Shown one piece after another: positions 1 to 6,931 of a stretch of DNA of 12,197 nt. This DNA comes from Thermotogae bacterium (GTDB lineage: Bacteria > Thermotogota > Thermotogae > Petrotogales > Kosmotogaceae). The stretch's first letter is position 1, and each line of letters begins with the position of its first letter. The DNA lies in contig QNAR01000027.1 of NCBI GenBank assembly GCA_003643975.1, positions 1 to 12,197 of the forward strand. Reading direction: 5' to 3'. Made by a program: the position numbers and the translations under genes. Below the pieces are notes generated by a model. It was not told the origin of the DNA. It saw only the letters and a program-made list of their open reading frames with translations, and did not search any database.

Positions 1-2019
1 AATCTTTCTCTTCCTGGCTATCAAATCTGATCTGATGCTGTCACCGAGATAACCACCTGTTATACTCCCACCAACAGACAATAACTGACCATCAACAGAA
101 ACTATTCTGCCCCTATAAGAAGTGTTTTTGCGTATATCAATGGCATCATCCAAATTTCTCACGATAATCGCATTTCCAAAGAGATGTTCAGGGATGATCG
201 AATATTTTTTATCAACTTTGACAGCCCTGGCGGCAAAGGCGATAAAACCAGGGTGTTTTTTTACCTTTGCGTCTTCATAAAAATTGCTTTGTAGCAAGTC
301 AAGAGGCAGAAGCGTAGCTCGCCCGATTTTGTTCATTTTCAAAAAATCCACAACTCTTTTCGCTGTGCTCGAATCCTCCACAACGATATCTTGCATATGT
401 CCACCAAGTAAAACTGAAATAGCCGTTTCAAAGGCTTCAGGTACATCAATAACATTTGCCACAACATCTACAAGGCTTTCAAAAGTCTCCTTACGGGTGA
501 AAACTTCTCGAACGGCTCTTGAAAAGCCTTGATACTCCTCCTGCTGTCTTCTAAGTGTGGTTCTCTCAATCTGAACCTTTCTTAAATCGGCGCTAAGACG
601 AGACGATTTTTCCTTGAGTTCTTCAAGCTCTGTCTCATAACTTCTAAGCTGCTCTTTCGTTGAGTTGATATTCTCTTCCAGTTCTTTCTGCTTTTCTGAG
701 CTCTCTCGTCCTTGCAAAGCAAGTCCTTCTATTTCTTCTTTGAGGGCATTGTACCTTTCGTTTTTCGAATCGATCTGGGAGTGGATCAAATTCAACCTTC
801 TTGTGGCGTCTTCACGGAAGCCTTCAAGTTTTTCAAGTTCAGCCTCAATCCTGTTGAGTCTTTTGATCAATGCTTCGTGCTTTTCTTGCTCTTTTAACCA
901 ATCTTTCTCTTTTTCACTGTATTTTCTTACTATTTCGTCTCGTTCCTGTTCGATCAGTTTCAACTGATTTTCTTTTTCCTCAATTTCTCTAAACATACTG
1001 TCACTGATCATTTTCAGTTCTTCTTTTCTCTTATCGAGTTTCTGAATTTCCTCTTTTAATGAATCTAACTTTGTGCTTACTTCAATGAGTTTGTTTTCTT
1101 TGTCACTGAGCCTGCGGGAGTACATTTCTTTGAGTTCAAGCAAATCGTTCTGGCGCTTTTTGTACTCTTCCAGCAATTGTGTAAAACCTTCGATTTCCTT
1201 GTCCATTTCGGAGAATTCTTGTCTTAAAGTATTCCAGCGAGACTCTTTCTCAATCAATTTCTTTTGAATTGCTTTGAGCTCTTCAGAAATCCTTTTGCTT
1301 TCCACTTCATGGGTTTCTAACGTCTCTCTTTCGATTCGCAGGATGTTTCCGTAATAGTGTTTTTTCAATCTCGCCAACGAATCGCGGTATTCCAGGTATT
1401 TCTCTGCACGCTTCGCCTTAAGATAAAGAGACTTTCTCTGCTTTCCGAGTTCAAAAAGAATGTCTTCAACTCTATCAAGATTCGCTTCCGTCTGGGCGAG
1501 TTTAGATAAAGCTTCTCTCTTCTTTTCCTTATAGATAGCCGTACCAGCGGCTTCCTCGAGCAAGCTTCTAAGTTCGTAAGGAGATGCTGTGATGACTTTA
1601 TCCACCTGACCCTGCCCTACTATGGAATAAAGTTCTCTACCAACGCCCGTCCCCTTAAATAGTTCCTTTATATCTTTTAATCTCGCTGGTTTGTTGTTCA
1701 AGAGATAGTGTGAAAGACCCTCTCTTGAAACTTCCCTTCCAACGGTTATAGTCCCTTCCGCGTTTTCAAATACGAGCTTTACTTCAGCAGTATTGGAAGG
1801 AGGGCTTTTTTCAGAACCTGCAAAGATAACGTCTTCACGATTGTCCGCTCTGATGCTTTTCATAGACTGCTCGCCAAAGAGCCATCTTATCGCATCAACG
1901 ATATTTGATTTGCCGCTGCCATTTGGGCCGACAATAGCGGTTATTCCGGAATCTACATTCATTTTTGTGGGAAAGGCAAAACTCTTAAACCCCCTGATAT
2001 ACAGAGCTTTCAGTTTCAT
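1..2019 (-). CDS. smc: Chromosome segregation protein SMC (5' part; gene runs off left edge)
   Basis: SMC ATPase that compacts and organises the chromosome with ScpA/ScpB. The reading frame is open for all 673 codons in the window and ends at the edge, so the second coiled coil and the C-terminal ATPase half (signature motif, Walker B) are missing here. Visible order: N-terminal ABC head with Walker A GPNGSGKS at residues 31-38; the family segment VGQGQVDKVI at 134-143 followed by LLEEAAG; a long charged coiled coil from about 170 to 493; then a hinge at about 494-655, whose end carries the typical GRIVSVDGQ and VGGSITGG stretches. The window stops at the start of the returning coil. The ATG overlaps the stop of the upstream radical SAM gene as TGATG, with GGGGGTG as ribosome site 8 bases before the start, which argues for translational coupling. 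No frame break is seen. Identity is essentially certain. Confidence 0.97.
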   Translation of the reverse strand, partial: MKLKALYIRGFKSFAFPTKMNVDSGITAIVGPNGSGKSNIVDAIRWLFGEQSMKSIRADNREDVIFAGSEKSPPSNTAEVKLVFENAEGTITVGREVSREGLSHYLLNNKPARLKDIKELFKGTGVGRELYSIVGQGQVDKVITASPYELRSLLEEAAGTAIYKEKKREALSKLAQTEANLDRVEDILFELGKQRKSLYLKAKRAEKYLEYRDSLARLKKHYYGNILRIERETLETHEVESKRISEELKAIQKKLIEKESRWNTLRQEFSEMDKEIEGFTQLLEEYKKRQNDLLELKEMYSRRLSDKENKLIEVSTKLDSLKEEIQKLDKRKEELKMISDSMFREIEEKENQLKLIEQERDEIVRKYSEKEKDWLKEQEKHEALIKRLNRIEAELEKLEGFREDATRRLNLIHSQIDSKNERYNALKEEIEGLALQGRESSEKQKELEENINSTKEQLRSYETELEELKEKSSRLSADLRKVQIERTTLRRQQEEYQGFSRAVREVFTRKETFESLVDVVANVIDVPEAFETAISVLLGGHMQDIVVEDSSTAKRVVDFLKMNKIGRATLLPLDLLQSNFYEDAKVKKHPGFIAFAARAVKVDKKYSIIPEHLFGNAIIVRNLDDAIDIRKNTSYRGRIVSVDGQLLSVGGSITGGYLGDSIRSDLIARKRKI

Positions 2020-3041
2020 CAGAACACCCCCGGACACACAACGGTCTTCTCACATAATTTGGAAACGTATCTATCTATATCAATAGTCGAAGAATTCTCT
2101 GAAAATTCCAGAGTTATTCCCAGTTTCTGAAGGTTCCTGATAACATATTTTTTGTAACCTGTAAAAAATTGCCTGTATTCTGGCCCGGCTGGCAAAATCA
2201 AATTTCGGGATTTTTTCTCATCGGCAATGAGCTTTGCTATTTCCAAAGCCACTTTGCTCTTAACCAGGTCACCAAAGGCTGGATGATAAGGCCCGCTAAC
2301 CACTTCTTTAACCGTATCACCATAAAGGCACAATCCCATTCTATTTACCCGAACTCCTCTTGAAGTCAAAAGCGCATACATTTTCCAGGTTATTTCAAGT
2401 GCGTTTTCTAAACTCTGAGGCACATATTCTCCTCTGAGATACATTTCTTCTAAAGCCGTTCCTCTGAGCACTATCGTCGGATGAATACGACAAGTTAAGG
2501 CGCCGAGGTTAGCTACCTCAGTAGCGGAAATGAGATCTTTCGCCTCCGTATCTCCCGGAAGTCCGGTCATAAGATGTATTCCAAAGGGTATGGCATTATT
2601 TTTTAGCAGTTTCACGGCATTATAAACATCATCGAGATTGTGCGGCCTATGCGCTTTTTTGAGCACTTCATTATCAAAGGATTGAACACCCAGTTCGGTT
2701 AGAGAAACCGGATAATTTCTTATAATTGAAAGTTTTTCAGGCGTTATTTCTTCCGGAGAAGTGGAAAACCTGATTCCTTTCGCGTAACCCTCTCGAATGA
2801 ATTGCATGGAGAGCTCTAAATAAGCAGTCATTATCTTCAGAGGCAGCCCGGTAAAGGTTCCACCATAAAAGGCAATGTCCACATTTTCCTTGTCTTTGAA
2901 ATAACCGCGGTATTCAATTATAGTATTGCGCAGCTTCTCCAGTTCAGGAAATTTTGGAAGCCCCGTTGCCGCATATTCATTGCAAAATACACATCTTGTT
3001 TTGCAGCCTGCATGTGGTATAAATAATGGAATAATGTTCAT
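2019..3041 (-). CDS. Elp3-like radical SAM protein, upstream partner of smc
   Basis: Radical SAM enzyme, 340 residues from the chosen ATG. It has the [4Fe-4S]/SAM motif CxxxCxxC at C13, C17 and C20 (AGCKTRCVFC), the glycine-rich SAM contact FYGGTF at 58-63, TELGVQSFD at 115-123 and IHLMTGLPGDT at 155-165, all typical of the Elp3/COG1243-type subgroup. The length covers only the radical SAM part; no acetyltransferase domain follows, unlike true Elp3 (about 500 residues or more), so tRNA wobble modification cannot be assumed. As I recall, the same gene sits between rnc and smc in many Clostridia, which fits the TGATG overlap with smc here. An in-frame TTG at 3057-3059 would add six residues, but its nearest purine stretch (GTGGA) is too close. 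The ATG at 3039-3041 matches where the family usually begins and may be translated from a leaderless transcript. The substrate is unknown. Confidence 0.9.
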   Translation of the reverse strand: MNIIPLFIPHAGCKTRCVFCNEYAATGLPKFPELEKLRNTIIEYRGYFKDKENVDIAFYGGTFTGLPLKIMTAYLELSMQFIREGYAKGIRFSTSPEEITPEKLSIIRNYPVSLTELGVQSFDNEVLKKAHRPHNLDDVYNAVKLLKNNAIPFGIHLMTGLPGDTEAKDLISATEVANLGALTCRIHPTIVLRGTALEEMYLRGEYVPQSLENALEITWKMYALLTSRGVRVNRMGLCLYGDTVKEVVSGPYHPAFGDLVKSKVALEIAKLIADEKKSRNLILPAGPEYRQFFTGYKKYVIRNLQKLGITLEFSENSSTIDIDRYVSKLCEKTVVCPGVF

Positions 3042-3047
3042 ATCATT

Positions 3048-3053
3048 ATTATA
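3048..3053 (-). promoter_or_regulatory. Possible -10 box for radical SAM-smc, leaderless start
   Basis: A perfect TATAAT on the minus strand lies so that a transcript starting 7 bases downstream would begin at the A of the ATG at 3041. The hexamer 17 bases upstream (TCTTCA, 3071-3076) matches TTGACA at only 3 of 6 positions, and there is no TGn extension. The tRNA terminator just upstream blocks read-through, so a promoter is needed about here. The box is seen directly; the promoter function is inferred. Confidence 0.45.
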
Positions 3054-3075
3054 ACTCAAATTCCACTAATTGAAG

Positions 3076-3097
3076 AAAAAAGCTCCCTTTCGGGAGC
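3076..3097 (-). terminator. Rho-independent terminator after tRNA-Asn
   Basis: On the minus strand this reads as a perfect six-pair stem GCTCCC/GGGAGC with a GAAA tetraloop, then six T residues (3076-3081). It begins one base after the encoded CCA of the tRNA, so it ends the tRNA transcript and any read-through from the oxidoreductase operon. It also insulates the radical SAM-smc unit. Confidence 0.93.
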
Positions 3098-3098
3098 C

Positions 3099-3174
3099 TG
3101 GCTCCAGCGGAGGGACTCGAACCCCCAACCATCCGGTTAACAGCCGGACGCTCTGCCGATTGAGCCACGCTGGA
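3099..3174 (-). tRNA. tRNA-Asn (anticodon GTT)
   Basis: The 76 bases fold into a full cloverleaf: acceptor stem TCCAGCG/CGCTGGA; D arm with GCTC/GAGC; anticodon stem TCCGG/CCGGA around loop CTGTTAA (anticodon GTT); T arm GGGGG/CCCTC (one G-T pair) around TTCGAGT; discriminator G. The CCA end is encoded at 3099-3101. The gene lies 13 bases after the DUF1667 stop on the same strand and has its own promoter (3185-3213) and terminator (3076-3097). Confidence 0.97.
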
Positions 3175-3184
3175 ACGCACAACT

Positions 3185-3213
3185 ATTTTAACCTGAAATC
3201 TGACAGTTTTCAA
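3185..3213 (-). promoter_or_regulatory. tRNA-Asn promoter overlapping the end of the DUF1667 gene
   Basis: Minus-strand TTGAAA (3208-3213), a 17-base spacer, then TAAAAT (3185-3190), each hexamer one mismatch or so from consensus. Transcription would start a few bases before the mature tRNA 5' end at 3174. The TAA stop codon of the DUF1667 gene (3188-3190) is part of the -10 box. Confidence 0.75.
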
Positions 3214-3583
3214 GGGGGGAACCGTTTTTTTCCACCTTTCTTGTTGCAACAAGGGAAGTCCCCATTCCATCGATATTACGCACCAGAACATCCCCAACAT
3301 TTACAGGAGCTTCAACAGAAATGCTTTTAATTTTCTCCATTAGCTCAAAGATTCTGCTTTTTTCTATTGGCGCATCTGTTCTAACAGACACAAGTGGAAC
3401 ATCACCATGCAAAACCTTTACACTCGTTGTCAAGATCCTTTTCGGGCTGAAAAGCTCATCTATGGCATACTGTTTCCCGCGAGGGCAGCGGTTACCACTA
3501 ATCTCATATTCACCGTTGGGTTTTGAAACAACCAATATTTTGCACCCAACAGGGCATACAGTACATGTTATGTGACCCTTCAT
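3188..3583 (-). CDS. DUF1667 family small four-cysteine protein
   Basis: A 131-residue soluble protein. The N-terminus carries CTVCPVGC (C7, C10, C14) and NRCPRGKQYA (C33), a CxxCxxxC...C spacing like the N-terminal [4Fe-4S] domain of molybdopterin oxidoreductases and close to what the DUF1667 family shows. The remainder has no cysteine cluster except C127 near the end. It overlaps the preceding oxidoreductase stop by 4 bases (ATGA), so it is translated as the third member of the trio. Such proteins accompany GlpA-like/NAD(P)-FAD oxidoreductase pairs in Thermotogota and Clostridia, to my recollection, and are not characterised. A metal- or cluster-bearing electron-transfer or assembly subunit is inferred; zinc binding is the alternative. 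Its stop codon is embedded in the tRNA promoter. Confidence 0.9.
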   Translation of the reverse strand: MKGHITCTVCPVGCKILVVSKPNGEYEISGNRCPRGKQYAIDELFSPKRILTTSVKVLHGDVPLVSVRTDAPIEKSRIFELMEKIKSISVEAPVNVGDVLVRNIDGMGTSLVATRKVEKNGSPLENCQISG

Positions 3584-4815
3584 TCTACCACCTCGATTCT
3601 CACAGGTTTTTTCAGCTCCTGTAATTTGTCACGATTAACCACAAAGTTAATCATTTCGCTGGGTACGCCATACTGAAATGGCTTTTCAATATTCAGCTCT
3701 TTTAATACTACCGTTCCTTTATCCATAGGCTTTCTCAACCTCAAATAAACCCTAAGGTGTTCTTCCGGGGTTATATAGGAAGGGACAAGAATCCCAACGT
3801 TCTTTCCTCTGATCAACGGGATACGTTTCGAGGTTCTTTTTTTATCTTGAACGGTTTGTGCGGCGTTTTGCCCGGCTATCCAACCTTCAGCTGCTACGTA
3901 ATCTACCAGATCGAAAACTGCCACATTATTTCCCGCTGCGAATATTCCCGTTACACTTGTTTCGCATGTATTTGATACAGCAAATCCTTTATTGATAGCA
4001 TCGATCTCGAGATTTTCACCCAGATCTTCTACCTGAGGTATCAGCCCTGCTGATAAGACAAGGGTATCTATGTCAAACCATTTTTGAGTTCCGTTGATAG
4101 GTTTGAAGTTATCATCAACTTCAGAAACCAAAACCCTTTCAAGACGCCTTCTACCTCTCACTTCAACAACAGTATGCGAAAGATACAGTGGAATATCATA
4201 ATCCTCAAGGCATTGAACAACATTTCTCGTTAATCCCCCTGCGTAAGGAAGGCGTTCTACAACCCCAAGGACCTCCATACCTTCCAGTGTCAACCTTCTT
4301 GCCATGATCAGCCCGATATCTCCTGAGCCAAGTATAAGGGCTCTTTTTCCCGGCAACGTATTTTCTAAATTGACCATTCTTTGCGCGAGACCTGCTACAT
4401 AAATACCCGCAGGCCTGTCACCGGGAATCTGCAAAGCGCCAAAGGGTCTTTCTCTTGCTCCTGTTGCAAGTACAATAGCCTTTGCCTGGATTGTGAAAAC
4501 ACCTTCAGGAGAGATAACCTCAACGTATTTGTTTTTTGTATCTATATGTCTAACATATGATTCACTGATAATTTTAACTGAGTGCTGGGCCATTTCATTT
4601 TGCAAGCGGTAAGCAAATTCCGGGCCAGTTAGTTCTTGCCGATAGAATTGCAAACCAAAACCGTGGTGAATACATTGATTTAGCACACCACCGGTTTTTT
4701 CCTCTCTTTCAAGCAGAGTGACCTCTACACCAGCTCGGGAAGCTGAAAGAGCGGCTGCCATTCCCGCAGCGCCCCCTCCAATAACGAGCACTCCTGTTTT
4801 CAGCTGCTGAATCAT
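3580..4815 (-). CDS. NAD(P)/FAD-dependent oxidoreductase, second subunit of the glp-type trio
   Basis: A 411-residue flavoprotein of the pyridine nucleotide-disulfide-like fold. It has an N-terminal FAD dinucleotide motif GGGAAG at 13-18, the ATGARERP hinge at 117-124, a second dinucleotide-binding motif GSGDIG at 163-168 (NAD(P)H site) and the FAD-contacting TGIFAAGN at 289-296. There is no paired CxxxxC redox disulfide, so it is not a thioredoxin- or lipoamide-reductase type enzyme. The C-terminal 80 residues are a separate small domain. Its ATG overlaps the upstream GlpA-like stop and its own stop overlaps the DUF1667 start, both by 4 bases (ATGA), implying fixed stoichiometry. I recall that a heterodimeric NADH oxidase of Thermotoga maritima was assigned to the equivalent gene pair (unverified). 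Role here: probably passes electrons between NAD(P)H and the GlpA-like partner; the natural acceptor is unknown. Confidence 0.93.
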   Translation of the reverse strand: MIQQLKTGVLVIGGGAAGMAAALSASRAGVEVTLLEREEKTGGVLNQCIHHGFGLQFYRQELTGPEFAYRLQNEMAQHSVKIISESYVRHIDTKNKYVEVISPEGVFTIQAKAIVLATGARERPFGALQIPGDRPAGIYVAGLAQRMVNLENTLPGKRALILGSGDIGLIMARRLTLEGMEVLGVVERLPYAGGLTRNVVQCLEDYDIPLYLSHTVVEVRGRRRLERVLVSEVDDNFKPINGTQKWFDIDTLVLSAGLIPQVEDLGENLEIDAINKGFAVSNTCETSVTGIFAAGNNVAVFDLVDYVAAEGWIAGQNAAQTVQDKKRTSKRIPLIRGKNVGILVPSYITPEEHLRVYLRLRKPMDKGTVVLKELNIEKPFQYGVPSEMINFVVNRDKLQELKKPVRIEVVE

Positions 4816-6260
4816 ACTCTCACCTTCCCGTCAAATAGAACTGTTCCTTCTTCATTTACCCTGACTTCAGAAAGGGGGATATTCAACTCACGGGATAGTA
4901 TCTTGGCTATCTTCCAGGTACAGAAGCCTCCCTGGCAACGTCCAAATCCCGCTCTTGTTCTGAATTTAATTCCATCAATGCTTCTGGCTCCTTTTCTTAT
5001 GGCTTCGATTATTTCAGCCTCTGATACCTGGTTGCATTGGCATATGATTCTTCCATATTTTTCGTCGTCTTTTACCCTTGCGGCAATTTCTTTAAGATCA
5101 CTTTCATTAACCCTGAAGCTCTTTAAAGTCCTAACCTGATCGGCTTTTTGCCTTCCAAGGTCGAGAGACATACGCTGTTCCAGGATTTCTTCTATGACAT
5201 AACGGGCTATTGCGGGCGCTGCAGTTAAGCCCGGAGATCTTATGGCACCAACAGTTACAAAATTCTTCAGCGTATTGCTATTTTCTATGAAAAAATCTTT
5301 CTCCTGAGTTTCAGGCCTCAAGCCTGCAAAAGATTTTACAATCCAATTAGGCCTTGCTATGTTGGGAATTAGCTCATTTCCAGCTTCAATTACCTCTTTA
5401 ATTCCTTCCAATGTTGTAGAAACGTCTTCAGGGGTAAAATCGGGCATGTTTTCAGAAGTCGGTCCAAGAACTACACCACCATCAACAGTTGGTACTACAA
5501 GCTTCCCTTTTCCCTTTTCGCTGGGAAGGGGGAAAATAACGCTGTTAACCATTGTAGACGCTTTATGATCGAGTAAAACATATTGCCCTTTTCTCAAATA
5601 TACCTGAGGTGTGGAAACTCCAAAACTGTTGGCGACTTCATGATAATAAAGACCGGCAGCGTTTATTACAAGATCGGTTTCAATAATCCTTCCTGATTCA
5701 AGCTCTAAAGACCTCACGTTTCCTTTGCTAACTTCTCCACCAATTACTCCGTCTCCTCTGAGAAGCTCAGCACCTGCTTTTTCGGCCGCTTCAAGGGCTG
5801 CTAATGCGACTGTCCATGGTTCCGTTATTCCGGTATGAGTGCAATGAAGCGCATACTTGTACTCTTTCGAAAGGTGAGGTTCATGCTTTTCAAGAAAAGG
5901 CTTTTCAACAATTTCAATGCCATCAACACCATTTTTTTCGCCTCTTTTAAGTAACTCACTGAGCTTTTCCATCTCTTCAGGTGTATCACGGGCAACTACA
6001 AATGAACCGATCCTTTTTAAAGGGATTCCAAGGCTTTCAGCCAGCTTTTCATAAAGTTGATTCCCCTTATAACACAATTCTGCGCGGAGACTACCTGGCG
6101 GGTCGTCGTATCCCCCATGAACAATGGCGGAGTTGGCCTTAGTGACACCAAGGCCAAAATCATGCTTTTTTTCAATCACAACCAAATCAACGGCGTAACG
6201 TGAAAGTTCATACGCAAGAAGTGCTCCAACAATGCCACCACCAATTATAGTTATCTTCAA
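4812..6260 (-). CDS. GlpA-like FAD-dependent oxidoreductase with BFD-type [2Fe-2S] domain
   Basis: A 482-residue flavoprotein of the DAO/glycerol-3-phosphate dehydrogenase family. The N-terminus is a FAD motif, IIGGGIVG at 5-12, followed by a glycine-rich segment (SAIVHGGYDDPPGS at 44-57) typical of this group; INAAGLY lies at 199-205. A BFD-like [2Fe-2S] domain spans about 400-460, with C407, C409, C442 and C447 (CQC and CQGGFC). This matches anaerobic GlpA more than aerobic GlpD. The start is the TTG at 6258-6260, 6 bases after GGAGGG. A 21-residue longer reading from 6323 would be translated from inside the leader terminator hairpin and adds nothing resembling the family. It is the first gene of a three-gene overlapping operon. 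Glycerol-3-phosphate oxidation is likely, supported by divergent glpP, but substrate specificity is not proven: relatives also act as NADH oxidase subunits. No glpK or glpF is in the window. Confidence 0.92.
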   Translation of the reverse strand: MKITIIGGGIVGALLAYELSRYAVDLVVIEKKHDFGLGVTKANSAIVHGGYDDPPGSLRAELCYKGNQLYEKLAESLGIPLKRIGSFVVARDTPEEMEKLSELLKRGEKNGVDGIEIVEKPFLEKHEPHLSKEYKYALHCTHTGITEPWTVALAALEAAEKAGAELLRGDGVIGGEVSKGNVRSLELESGRIIETDLVINAAGLYYHEVANSFGVSTPQVYLRKGQYVLLDHKASTMVNSVIFPLPSEKGKGKLVVPTVDGGVVLGPTSENMPDFTPEDVSTTLEGIKEVIEAGNELIPNIARPNWIVKSFAGLRPETQEKDFFIENSNTLKNFVTVGAIRSPGLTAAPAIARYVIEEILEQRMSLDLGRQKADQVRTLKSFRVNESDLKEIAARVKDDEKYGRIICQCNQVSEAEIIEAIRKGARSIDGIKFRTRAGFGRCQGGFCTWKIAKILSRELNIPLSEVRVNEEGTVLFDGKVRV

Positions 6261-6266
6261 TGTTAT

Positions 6267-6272
6267 CCCTCC
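6267..6272 (-). promoter_or_regulatory. Ribosome binding site fixing the TTG start of the GlpA-like gene
   Basis: GGAGGG on the minus strand, 6 bases before TTG at 6260. It decides the start against the longer reading and sits only 3 bases after the T-tract of the leader terminator. Confidence 0.88.
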
Positions 6273-6275
6273 AAT

Positions 6276-6306
6276 AAAAAAACCACGCCAAAATTGGCGT
6301 GGTTTT
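6276..6306 (-). terminator. Leader terminator of the oxidoreductase operon (likely GlpP-controlled attenuator)
   Basis: Minus-strand inverted repeat with core CCACGCC/GGCGTGG, extended by A-T pairs to 11-13 pairs, then seven T residues (6276-6282), 3 bases before the GGAGGG ribosome site. The gene to the right on this strand already has its own terminator at 6930-6965 and glpP in between reads the other way, so only transcripts starting in this gap can meet this hairpin. In Bacillus subtilis GlpP binds the glpD leader and prevents termination at such a repeat; the adjacent glpP gene makes the same role here likely. A 5-base GTGGT in the leader (about 6320-6324) could pair with the ACCAC of the terminator arm, a weak candidate antiterminator. 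Confidence 0.82.
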
Positions 6307-6330
6307 CTCTCAGCCTCTACCACTGAATAT

Positions 6331-6359
6331 ATATTACCACATGTATGTTAATATAACAA
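6331..6359 (-). promoter_or_regulatory. Promoter of the oxidoreductase operon
   Basis: Minus-strand TTGTTA (6354-6359), 17-base spacer, TAATAT (6331-6336), with a TGn extension (TGG at 6337-6339). The predicted start is near 6324, giving a leader of about 64 bases that contains the terminator hairpin. The -35 box touches the -10 box of the opposing glpP promoter. Confidence 0.6.
6346..6354 (+). promoter_or_regulatory. Extended -10 promoter of glpP
   Basis: TGTTAATAT is a TGn-extended -10 with no good -35 box 17 bases upstream (AATATA). It mirrors the TGGTAATAT of the divergent promoter. The predicted start near 6361 gives a leader of about 30 bases. An alternative -10 is TATAAC at 6352-6357. 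Confidence 0.45.
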
Positions 6360-6391
6360 ATAAGGAAAGTCTTATATCACGGAGGGATCAA

Positions 6392-6931
6392 ATGTTAGAG
6401 AAAATTATTGCAGCATTGTGGGAAAGCTCAAGCTCTCCAGAGGAGATTCCTGTTGATACCGTTTTTCTTCTCTCAGGAAACATTCTGGATATTGGTAATA
6501 CAGTGAATAAATTTATTTCAGCCGGGAAAAAGGTGTATGTGGATATTGACTTTATTGGTGGATTGAGTCCTGACCATTACGGTATAAACTATTTGAAATC
6601 CCTTGGAGTGACAGGGGTCATAACCGCGAAAATGCATACCTATAGGTTGGCGCATGAAACCGGGATTTCCGCTATCTTACGTTTTTTCGCTCTTGATTCC
6701 AGAGCGGTGGAAAAGGGAATTGAACAGATAATCAGGAACAAAATAAAAGCTGTTGAAATCCTTCCCGGCATAGCCGCCTGTAAAGTTGCGAAAAAACTGC
6801 GTAGTATCGCAAGCAACATAACGATAGTTGCAGCAGGACTTGTTGATAATGAAGATGAAGTGAAAAAGCTGCTTGAATGCGTCGATGCAATTTCAACCAG
6901 TAAAAAAGAATTATGGAATTATAGAAGATAA
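6392..6931 (+). CDS. glpP: Glycerol-3-phosphate responsive antiterminator GlpP
   Basis: A 179-residue cytoplasmic regulator of the GlpP family (usual length about 180-190). Family segments are plain: VFLLSGNI at 24-31, KVYVDIDFIGGLS at 47-59, EILPGI at 122-127, VAAGLV at 146-151 and AISTSKKELW at 166-175. The fold is a TIM-barrel-like protein thought to bind glycerol-3-phosphate and then mRNA leaders, allowing RNA polymerase past a terminator. The start at 6392 follows GGAGGG by about 6 bases; an in-frame upstream ATG at 6299 lies inside the terminator hairpin and is not used by the family. The gene is divergent from the oxidoreductase trio, whose leader carries a terminator, so that operon is the obvious target. 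It is monocistronic and ends at a bidirectional terminator shared with the convergent FN3 gene. Confidence 0.95.
   Translation: MLEKIIAALWESSSSPEEIPVDTVFLLSGNILDIGNTVNKFISAGKKVYVDIDFIGGLSPDHYGINYLKSLGVTGVITAKMHTYRLAHETGISAILRFFALDSRAVEKGIEQIIRNKIKAVEILPGIAACKVAKKLRSIASNITIVAAGLVDNEDEVKKLLECVDAISTSKKELWNYRR

Noticed and set aside
284..1267. Ser/Phe/Leu-rich plus-strand frames opposite smc
   Set aside because: Antisense of Glu/Lys-rich coiled coil gives Ser/Phe-rich frames; typical artefact.
3042..3059. TTG start at 3059 for the radical SAM protein
   Set aside because: Only a GTGGA stretch 2-3 bases away, too close to serve; the ATG at 3041 matches the usual family start. Kept as an alternative in the entry.
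3049..3330. Open frames on both strands crossing the tRNA
   Set aside because: They run through the tRNA and its terminator and have no family resemblance; shadows.
6261..6323. Longer N-terminus (21 extra residues) for the GlpA-like protein
   Set aside because: It would be encoded by the leader and terminator hairpin, has no ribosome site, and delays the FAD motif that normally lies within the first residues; GGAGGG-TTG at 6260 is clearly better.
6299..6391. Longer GlpP start at 6299
   Set aside because: The extra 31 residues run through the hairpin and both promoters; GGAGGG stands directly before the ATG at 6392.
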